Shown here: positions 55,553 through 64,000 of the stretch, piece after piece
How the letters are laid out: the number at the start of each line of letters is the position of its first letter
Position numbering within the stretch: position 1 is the first letter of the stretch
Source of the DNA: Harmonia axyridis
Taxonomy: Eukaryota; Arthropoda; Insecta; Coleoptera; Coccinellidae
Assembly (NCBI RefSeq): GCF_914767665.1
Contig: NC_059501.1
Location: 8,992,501 to 9,056,500, forward strand
Length of the DNA stretch: 64,000 nucleotides
Direction: 5' to 3'
Position numbers and translations under genes: made by a program
The notes under the pieces: generated by a model
Databases searched by the model: none
The model's input: the letters and a program-made list of their open reading frames with translations, nothing else
What the model was told of the DNA's origin: nothing

Positions 55553-56400
55553 AGGGTGTTTTTTTTAGAGCTATAGAACTTTGAATTGCAATCAAACAAC
55601 GATGGATTATTCGATTGACATGAATTTTATTTATTCGCAAGATAATCTTGTGGCATTACATTTTGAATATGATTTCTAGCATATGACCGCCACGGCTGGC
55701 TCGGATGTAGTCCAATCTGGAGGTCCAATTTTCGATTACTTTTTCCAACATTTGTGGCCGTATATCGGCAATAACACAGCGAATTCGAAATGGTCAAGGG
55801 ATTGTGGCTTATCCGCATAGACCAATGACTTTACATAGCCCCACAGAAAGTTGTCTAGCGGTGTCAAATCACAAGATCTTGGAAGCCAATTCACAGGTCC
55901 AAAACGTGGAATTAGGCGGTCACCAAACGTGTCTTTCAATAAATCGATTGTGGCACGAGCCGTGTGACATGTTGCGCCGTCTTGTTGGAATCACAGCTCC
56001 TGAACATCATGGTCGTTCGATACAGGAATGAAAAAGTTAGTAATCATGGCTCTATACCGATCACCATTGACTGTAACGTTCTGGCCATCATCGTTTTTGA
56101 AGAAGTACGGACCAATGATTCCACCAGCCCATAAAGCGCACCAAACAGTCAGTTTTTCTGGATGTAACGGTGTTTCGACATACACTTGAGGATTAGGTTC
56201 ACTCCAAATGCGGCAGTTTTGTTTGTTGACGTAGCTATTCAACCAGAAGTGCGCTTCATCGCTAAACAAAATAAAATGGACGTAGTGCGCGATACGTATT
56301 CCGCACAGAACCATTATTTTCGAAATAAAATTGCACTATTTGCAAGCGTTGTTCAGGCGTGAGTCTATTCATGATGAATTGCCAAACCAAACTGAGAATA
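55553..56400 (-). mobile_element. Mariner-type element with internal transposase deletion
   Basis: The 3' end is GGGTGTTTTTTTTAGAGC at 55553. The minus strand starts with the N-terminal MNRLTPEQRLQIVQFYFENN and reaches a YRALRPF segment near 56300. It then jumps directly to the catalytic FSDEAHFWLNSYVNKQNCR, so roughly 100 residues between are missing. It continues through NPQVYVETPLHPEKLTVWC, KNDDGQNVTVNGDRYRAM and PVNWLPRSCDLTPLDNFLWG, then degrades. No 5' inverted end was found. Confidence 0.8.
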
Positions 56401-56599
56401 AATCACTTGACAGCTGTTAAATCGGTCGCCATCTTAAACGACAGCACGGATCCTTGCAGAAATCTAGCTGAAAGTTCTCACTCTGAAGATAGTACTCCAT
56501 CAACTATGGCTCTGAATTTGCAGGAAAAAGTTTAACCATGGAGTGGAAAACTGACCTCAAGCTGTTTGTATAGCAGTCCTTTATCTATACTTGATCACG

Positions 56600-56820
56600 T
56601 TGAAGAACACAGCTTCTACGACTTGTTTAGGAATTATATATGCTCTGTTCGGAAATGAGTGATCAGAAATATAATTCCCCACTGACAAATGGTTACTCAG
56701 AAAATCAAATACAAGGTAGTCACAATTTTCACGAGACCACCAACAGCTCAGTGAATTTTTAAACTAAAGAACAGTCAATTCACTTACTTCAGTACCTTTT
56801 CCATCTGTTTCTGATGCCAT
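56600..56820. other. Unassigned flank
   Basis: Nothing recognised. Confidence 0.4.
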
Positions 56821-57600
56821 TTAAACTTTATTATATAGCCTGCTATGCATCTAAACCACGTGTCCTCTAATGTCCAATCGAACCTCAACAAAATCCTGCC
56901 CTCTTCTATGACAACCAAAACGTCCTGATGTTTTTCTTCGTTCCTCAGAGAAGTTTAGACATCAGGCTAAAGAGGGATTGATTAGAATGAGGAATCCGGC
57001 AAGGAAACTCCAGGGGTTGGCATCCAACCCCCTCCCACCCTTCTCGAGGAAATAAACTTTTTCTTTCGCTCACGATTACGAAAAACCAACACGACGGCGT
57101 TTTCCTTTCATGCCTCTGTTCCCCAAGTCCTGATCACTTCCTGGAAAAGTCAGTTGGACAATTATTTTCCGGACCGAAAAAAAAAAAATCATTATACCCC
57201 AAAAGATCGATACCCCCTCTTTGTTTTCCGCTCGACAATTCACCCCCAATGACGGCATTGAATTATGCCATTCTTTGATATTCAGAGCGTGCAATAATCA
57301 AATGAAAAACGCCAATTTTTCCGACTTGGCTTTCCGGCGGAAAAATCTAATTTTTTTTTTGCGCGAAGGGAAGATTTCATTGTTCCAGCTTTGTGCTCGA
57401 TGTTTGGGACTGTTATCGCTGGCGGGTCAACCGTGGCCCTTGTCTGAGTTTTGTTTACGTTCAGTCTTGCGGATCGGTGGAGATTTTTTTCGGGGGCGAA
57501 TCCGGTAGGATGATAAGAGCTATCAGATCGTCCATTTTTCCTTTTTGCCTGATGGAAAAACGTCCGGATTTAATCTCAATTTATGCTAATTAAACTATTG
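56820..57600. other. GC-richer unassigned segment
   Basis: Contrasts with flanks through stretches such as AACCCCCTCCCACCC, TTTCCGGCGGAAAAA and GGGGGCGAATCCGG. Open frames on both strands are short and unrecognised. Candidate conserved noncoding or regulatory DNA, or an old repeat. Confidence 0.35.
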
Positions 57601-58620
57601 TACAAGGGTTGGCGACATTGTTGAGAGAATGATTTTGAATGCTTTTGAAATTTTCCTGTTTTAGTTTTAGAGGATTTGAGATTATTTAGGATAGAGAAAG
57701 AATAACACTACGTTTTGTGAGTTTGCTACCCAATATATGAATCAATGATTGCTGAGAACAGGGTAATAGACACATTTTTTCATATGATGAGAGTATACAT
57801 TGGAAATTGATCCCTGAATTGTGAATTTTGCTAGTTTCTGAGAAATCGGATGATTGGAGTTCAAATATGTATTTGAAGAGATTAAGATAGGATTAAAAAA
57901 AGCACGAACAAGTTTCAACATACTGAGAAAAGTACTCTGCGTAAGAGATCTGAAATTGGAACTGAGAGAATGATTTTACTGTTCATCCAACGAACTTTTC
58001 AAAGCGGTCGTTTCCAAAACAAAAATAACCGTGATTGCTAACCTCCGACGAGGCGAAAGCACTTGGAAAAGAAAGAGAAGATTGCCAATTTGCATTAAGT
58101 TTTACAAATCACGTAACTCGAGCAGCTATATTTGCACCTAAAAATTTTATTATATTTGTCACTGTTTGTACTTAAATGAAGAGTTTCCGTATCGACGGAT
58201 TAGTCGTGGCACTGTGTTTGCATTATTGCATCAGTGATCTCTAGATGGAACACCGCAATGCTCTGAGAGAGGGCGCACCATTGAATTTGGTTCGAGAAAT
58301 AAGAGTACAAGTATTTCTTTCTCATTTGCTCATAGTTCCGTCGAAAAAATATTTGATGTAATTCAGTCAACATAAGGAAGACTAAATTACACTTTTTATT
58401 AGCAATGCTTAATAAGAGTGCTAATTGGTAATCATCTCGGAAACGAGCAATATTTGAGAAAGGCATGTTGGGCAGAATCACCATGTTTTGAGGTCTAGAA
58501 TCTACAATTCAAAGGATGGACATTCTTAATAAATCACCTTGTACAGGTACTTCAGTTGAGCTGAATAACCTTGTGCACCAATGGAGTATTGAACAAAATG
58601 CATTTCAACAAATTTTGATA
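57600..58620. other. Intergenic DNA, no gene seen
   Basis: AT-rich; no protein or RNA gene recognised. Confidence 0.45.
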
Positions 58621-58624
58621 TTAA

Positions 58625-58780
58625 CAAAAATTGTTTCGCCCACAAAATGGCTTCTTCGGCTAAATGTTGGTCAACTTTCTAATTTTGTTGTATTTGTTGC
58701 TCTACAAGTGGAAATATAAAATTTTCTTGAAGAAGCCACAGTGTCGATGAAACAATTGCTGTTAATATCAAAATCAATTT
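58625..58780. repeat. Second inverted pair of hammerhead-like repeat copies
   Basis: The minus-strand copy (about 58618..58670) reads GAAGAAGCCATTTTGTGGGC then GAAACAATTTTTGTTAATATC. The plus-strand copy (about 58715..58780) reads GAAGAAGCCACAGTGTCGAT then GAAACAATTGCTGTTAATATC. Both resemble the family at 3.9-4.1 kb and 16.9 kb, with the CTGATGA box degraded. Confidence 0.6.
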
Positions 58781-58856
58781 TGTTTTATTTCATTTGACAA
58801 TGAATTCTATCAAGTGAGGATTGAATGGAGAATACATCCATTTCTGATTAAAATAC

Positions 58857-58990
58857 CTACCTTTTTTTCTGCCTGGATTATTCAAGATTTTTTTTTTGAT
58901 AGTATTGCAATGATACTAGATCTCTATCTAGTATCATTGCAATACTATCAGAAAAAAAATCTTGAATAATCCAGGCAGAAAAAAAGGTAG
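58857..58990. repeat. Near-perfect palindrome with 64-bp arms
   Basis: Arms 58857..58920 (starting CTACCTTTTTTTCTGCCTGG) and 58927..58990 are inverse complements with one mismatch and a 6-nt spacer. A further small palindrome, ACTACACAACGAGTTGTGTAGT, follows at about 59005..59026. Confidence 0.95.
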
Positions 58991-59029
58991 AAAAAAAGGT
59001 AGAAAACTACACAACGAGTTGTGTAGTCA

Positions 59030-59825
59030 AAATATTAACAGAAGTAGGAAGTACTGCATTTTTTTCGCCTGAATCGCTAATACATATCGAAAACTAGATT
59101 ATGAGAGTGTGCTGATAAATTTGATCGTCCCAACGTGTAACAACCAATCTGGGGATTCCCCAAGGTACGGTTACAGGCCTTAAGAATCGAACAAGATCGA
59201 AGTAAAATCTCCACATGAAATGCAATTGGACGTTCATAACACAAGGAGACGATTCTATAGAAGGAAGATCGAACTCCAAACTCAAACAGATGCCAGACTA
59301 TAACCGATTAGAATGAATAGAATCGATTCGACAAACTCGAATTATTTGTTCTAGAAGTGGAGCAGAAACATGGGATCCAGTGAAGCTTGAAGAAGGGATA
59401 GCGCGTGCTGGAGAATATCCCCGCTTTAGACATTTGTTTTTCGGCGACACTTCATTGTTTTCACACGTAACCGGAAGCGGAAGTTGGAGGGATATCTCCC
59501 CGGATCCGTGCACTTCGGGAAGATTCGTTTCAATTTGGACGCGACGACTGTTTGCTGATGGTTTTTAATAAGATTCTCGCAGCGTTCAGATGGCGCCAGG
59601 GGTTGGTTGCTGGTGGAGTGCTAGGTAAATGCATGGTATTGATTGAAGTGTCCGATTGGATCGATCGAATCGGGTGGTTATCTAAGGATTGGTTGGAATT
59701 CTGCTTGGTAATTACTTCTTAGATGGGGGATGTTTTAATTGGTGGAAATATAAACTGTTCGTCAAAAGTTGGGGATATTGAAGTAATGCGCTTTCGCTTC
59801 AGAAAAACCCAATTCTTTCGAAATA
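59030..59825. other. Unassigned intergenic DNA
   Basis: No gene recognised. The 59370..59650 part is somewhat GC-richer. Confidence 0.4.
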
Positions 59826-59827
59826 TA

Positions 59828-60120
59828 CAGGGTGTTCCTAAATTAAACGTACAAACGGAAAGGTGAGATTCCTTAAGCGAGTTTAAGAAAAAAAAGTCCC
59901 ATAAACATGGGGTCGCAAACGTTTCGTTTTCGAGATACAGAGTGTTGAAGTTTGAATTTTTTTCAAGTTTTTTTCTCATAGTATCTACACTTCACAAGAT
60001 ATTCAACTGAAATTTGGCATAGATATTACATTTGAGAGTTCTCACCACGTGACATGGCAATTTCGATAGAAGATCTACAGGGTGATATTTTTTCTGGGGC
60101 ACTGCCACCTGTTCTTCAGC
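59828..60120. repeat. Dispersed ACAGGGTGTTCC repeat, best-preserved copy
   Basis: ACAGGGTGTTCCTAAATTAAAC followed by AAAAAAGTCCCATAAACATGG, TTTCGTTTTCGAGATACAG and GATCTACAGGGTGATATT. Shares blocks with 39.54 kb. Class unknown. Confidence 0.6.
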
Positions 60121-62030
60121 AGAACTTTTTTTTGGTGAGCAACTGTTAATTTGAAAAAATGTAAAAAGAAGCTTTGTTTTTATACTAAACTTTTCGGTAT
60201 TTTGTAGTTTTGTTGTATCTCCCAACGATTTCGAGAAAAAATATTTTGAACGATTAACCGAAATTCTCGTGAAAATCCAAATTATGATGGGACTTTGTAA
60301 GCTGTGGTGAATGAATTCAGTGTCATGGTTCTTGGAAGTATTAAGAAGTTAATTTGTAACGTTGCAAAGTGACTTAGATTCACTGTTTCGGATCTTGTCG
60401 CCTGATATATTTCTTGGAAGGAAAAATATATGAGATTCTCTATCTTTGTGTATAGGTCCTGGATCTAGAATTGTCAAGTGTTTTTTTTTTTGTAAGCTTA
60501 TGGTTGTGGTTTGACTGTCAGAGCAGCCCTTTAGCTGATAATTCGTTAAGTAGATGGCTTTGTAACGGTTAAGTGAGATTTGGATCCGGTCGCTCCAGGT
60601 AGTGGCGCCTTCTTTCGAAGTGATGCTGTCAGATGATTGACAACTGTCAGTCTTCATTTTTGTAAGCAATCTGTCTTGAGCCTTTGCATCGGTGAATGGA
60701 TTATTCAATGAAATTTGATCCATCTTCGATTAGGAATATTAGTTCATTCTCACGAAAAGCGATATTTGGTTGACTGGTTTCGTGGATTTCGATATTTTTG
60801 GGTTGATGAAATACTCAGATAAAATTTGTCTTGGTAAAATGAAAATCTGATCTCTAATTGCGTCAAACCGTTTTATCTAATTGAAAACGAAAAATTACAC
60901 TAAAGAGAAAATCATTAAAATATGTATTTCTGGATAAAAAAAGATCAAACTTGATAAAAACTCATTCACGATGATCTAGAAGACGTTTTTATAATCGTTA
61001 TAAGTATTTTCACACACTTCCAAACGAGATGTAGGTACTTAACTTAAGGTTAAAGATCATGAGTCACAGAGGTTTTATATTTTCGCATCCGAAACTGCAG
61101 TGGTAGTTGCAAGATATGGTCTTCTTTGGAGATTCAAATGAAATGTCTCAAATTTGCTGCATTCCCGTCGGTTCATGTCGATGAGAAATCTTCCATAGAG
61201 AATCTGCGTGTATTTCCTTATAAATCCTTCCTTACTCATTGGAAATGTGACAACATGAAACCAACTCCTCAAAAGTTTTCACCCTACTCTGGAAGTTTAC
61301 ACAAACTCCATTCCAAGCAAAACAGAACTTTTTTCTCCATCCTGACAACTCCCGTTACTCTGTCGTTTTCTATTTCTCCTTTAATTATTCAAATATTATC
61401 TCTGGAAGTGAAACAACTGTCGTGTAGGTCTCACTCTCAGAAAGTTCCTAATTTGCTCGTTTTAATGAGAACAAATACGTCTTGCGCTGACAATTTCCCA
61501 CGTAAATGTTGGAGGATTTTAATGAAAGTATAAATAACGTAGACATTGCAGCATGTCGCTTCAAGTGAAAGCACTTGACGCTGTTAACAACGTGCCTGAT
61601 TTCTTTTTGACAAGGGTGACTTTACGATAGCTTATGCAAGTCCTAACTTACGCTTGCCAAATTGCGTTTATTGGCTTTTTTGGCCATCGACGATGGGGAT
61701 TGGTTGTATTTCAGGCAATTCGTGGTGTTCGTTTGGAATGCTTGGGTTTTATCCCGGTTACGAGACCATAAATCATGGTTTTACAATAATAGGTTTAACG
61801 GCGATGTTGATTTGTTTTATCGCCGATTAACACTCATGAATTAACCATGAGTTTACAGTACCACGAGAAAGGTTTTGATGAAATTGCCTAATGAAGAAGC
61901 ATAGAGTATAGAGGAGATGAGAAAGCTTCTTTTTTCTTGCAATGTCATTTCTAATGAAAACTAAATATTTTCTTCAGTATTTCACGGATTACTGAATTCA
62001 CTAAATATTGCATTCGAAGTTTTAAATTAT
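60120..62030. other. Intergenic DNA, no gene recognised
   Basis: Open frames of 124 codons (60349..60723, minus) and 135 codons (61126..61533, plus) do not resemble known proteins. 61080..61850 is less AT-rich than its flanks and stays unassigned. Confidence 0.4.
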
Positions 62031-62605
62031 GGATGTGCTTAGGTTTTTCTCTTGAACTATTGGAATGTATAGATCTATGAATACCGTATAGTTCTTTGAA
62101 TTATGTTTGACTTTGAAGCACACCCCAAAAGTTCATTTGTCCGAATGGGTTAAAAGCCACATTCATACAGAAGGATCTTATTTTCGATGGATATTTTTTT
62201 CAAGCAGCCATTGATTCTCCCATTATTATTTTCATCTGCTGTTTTTTCTTCATTAAGTGCTGCTTGCAAGTCAGATTTTGATCAAGATGTACACCGAGGT
62301 TGACTAACTGTATTTTTAGCATAGATGCATTGTTAATGATACTAGAAGACATGCTTGTCTGTCATTATCTCAGAAGATTTTGTTTCATTGACTTTGAGCC
62401 TTTCTTCTAGGAGGTTCAGATGGCTCTGTATATTGTTCGATGTTTTTTATTGGTTCGTTATGACTGAATAATGTTACAGTATGATCTGCGAATATTCCAG
62501 TTATTGTATCATTCGATACTGGTAAATCCAAAGAATATAGCAGAAATGATATCGGTCCGAGAATACTTCCTTGTGGAACACCCGCGTTTGGACTTTACTC
62601 GATGT
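62030..62605 (-). mobile_element. LINE reverse transcriptase fragment
   Basis: The minus strand reads PNAGVPQGSILGPISFLLYS, then DLPVSNDTITGIFADHTVTL, then a HNEPIKNIEQY trace. These are the conserved GVPQGS and YADD-type blocks of jockey-like reverse transcriptase, with the second catalytic Asp changed to His. Later stops mark it as dead. Confidence 0.8.
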
Positions 62606-64000
62606 TTCAGTATTTAGAGAGATTTGAAATGTTCATTCTCAAAGCAGAGTCCTGTTGGACATGGAAGAACTTGTTACAAAGAAGTAGTTAGTTTCCAAAG
62701 CTGTTTCAAATACCGAGCAAGTATTTCAGAGATCTACCGAATATTGTATGGAGCTGACGCATCCATTGTACATCCAATACACAACCATCAAACTAATCAA
62801 GAAAATAGCACATAAAGGAGAAGAAGACTCTGTATGAAAGATATTTGAGATGAACTAGAATTATGTCAACATTATGGCGCCGAACTATTGATTCACATCT
62901 AAAAGCATCATGGAGAGCTGAGCAATTTGCAAGATGCTTCACCAAGAATTGGCAACCTTATTAGAGTATTACTAGAGGTACAGACAACAAACAAATTATG
63001 GATGTGAAAAAAAAGTTGATACAATGAATGTGCCCCTCTACTGTTTCATAGTGTCACTCGTGGAGTTTTCGAGGTTATATTCAGATCAATACTTGCAGTT
63101 CTATTTCTTGAACTGGCCTAAAAGGTGGAAATGAGCCTCATCTCTGAAAATAACTAGCTTACGTTATTGTGGCATATAAACAATTTTTTTGTGTTCAAAT
63201 TGGGAAATATCATTCCTGATGATCAGTAAGTTCAGCAGGATGGCAACCCTTGTCATACCGTTCGTTAAAAATTGATGGTCTTGCACCAGGTCTTCTTTGA
63301 TTTCAACATCTTCTGATTTAGTAACAAGAACTCGTTGGTATAGTTTTTTTGAATGAAAATAGCCGTGGAGGCTATTCACCACATTTTTTGCTTTATGTGT
63401 GATATTTGAATAAGTGGGTTCAGCAGATTGGTGCTGTTTGTCAGACAGCTCTTGAAACATTGTTTCATACATAACTATCCAATGTCCACATCAAATACCT
63501 CTGGAATTTTCACACTTCCTATACATTTAACTGTGATTATTTCTTCTTTTATTAGTGTGGGTGTTTGAAACTCCTCCTTTATTTGTCTTCTTCTATGAGT
63601 TGAAATATACTGGCAAGTAGGAGGAAATAATAATCATTGGGCAAGCTATTCTGAAGGCCTATAATTGGAAAGAACGAAATCAATTAGAAATAATAAGCTA
63701 ACAAGGAAACTGGAAATTCTGAAGTAATTCCCGTCGAATTCAAAGAACAATGAATATCTACGAATAAAATTCTGATTCAGAACAGAATTAATTCCTAATG
63801 ATTCATCAATGTTGCAATCATGGTAACGATTCAATTGAAGTCTACATTTGCGTCCCTTACTTTCAACTTGATTCTCTTCTTCTTCGTCTTGCCTATTCTT
63901 AAGACCATGTCTTGTCATCTTTTGTTCATCCAGCCTCCTGCTATGTGGACGGCCAACTCTCATACCATCTCTTTGGTGGTCGGCCGGGAGGGCGTTTTGA
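62605..64000. other. Unassigned end of the window
   Basis: A minus-strand frame at 63646..63963 begins MRVGRPHSRRLDEQKMTRHG and is rich in charged residues before a hydrophobic end. It might be a retroelement tail, but I cannot place it. The frame at 63164..63472 (minus) is also unrecognised. Confidence 0.35.

Noticed and set aside
60349..60723. 124-codon minus-strand open frame
   Set aside because: Composition is protein-like in places, but no family is recognised and no supporting signals flank it.

Overview
This is insect nuclear DNA, AT-rich and transposon-laden, with short introns, TATA promoters and GT-AG splice sites. The odorant receptor, the Pro/Val-rich cuticle-type proteins, PCID2 and the mariner, LINE and Penelope-type relics all fit an insect. 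A beetle is my best guess, but that is inference. No bacterial, viral or organellar gene is visible.

Five genes can be supported, plus the start of a possible sixth. (1) Three tandem minus-strand genes (1577..2979, 8567..10227, 20287..22004) encode secreted low-complexity proteins with a PVPV/PYPV repeat core. Each begins with a 15-nt, five-codon coding exon inside the signal peptide, ends that exon at a GTAAGT donor, and has a TATA box about 45-70 nt upstream of the ATG. They look like duplicates from one ancestor with a structural role in cuticle. (2) A complete odorant receptor gene (35983..47200, minus) can be rebuilt from six exons (393 codons) spread over 11.2 kb; its long introns hold mariner relics and a perfect long palindrome. 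(3) A full-length single-exon PCID2 gene (50609..51805, plus) has its stop-codon region repeated twice in the 3' flank. (4) At about 32.13-32.45 kb there is a TATA box, a signal-peptide-like start and a spliceable second exon, suggesting a small secreted peptide gene whose end I cannot find.

Layout: 0-23 kb, the cuticle-type cluster with a tRNA-derived SINE, a palindromic tRNA-like element, a nested mariner-type element and LINE tails. 24-29 kb, a MITE family, a Penelope-like relic and palindromes. 32-35 kb, the candidate peptide gene and a satellite array with alternating unit lengths. 36-47 kb, the odorant receptor. 48-52 kb, a long-TIR MITE, a triple-hairpin region and PCID2. 53-64 kb, LINE and mariner relics, palindromes and unassigned sequence, some of it GC-richer.

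The genes do not form a pathway. The least explained signals are structural: hammerhead-ribozyme-like cores (some as inverted pairs) tied to a Penelope-like relic, and two places where short hairpins recur with different stems but a conserved loop or spacing.
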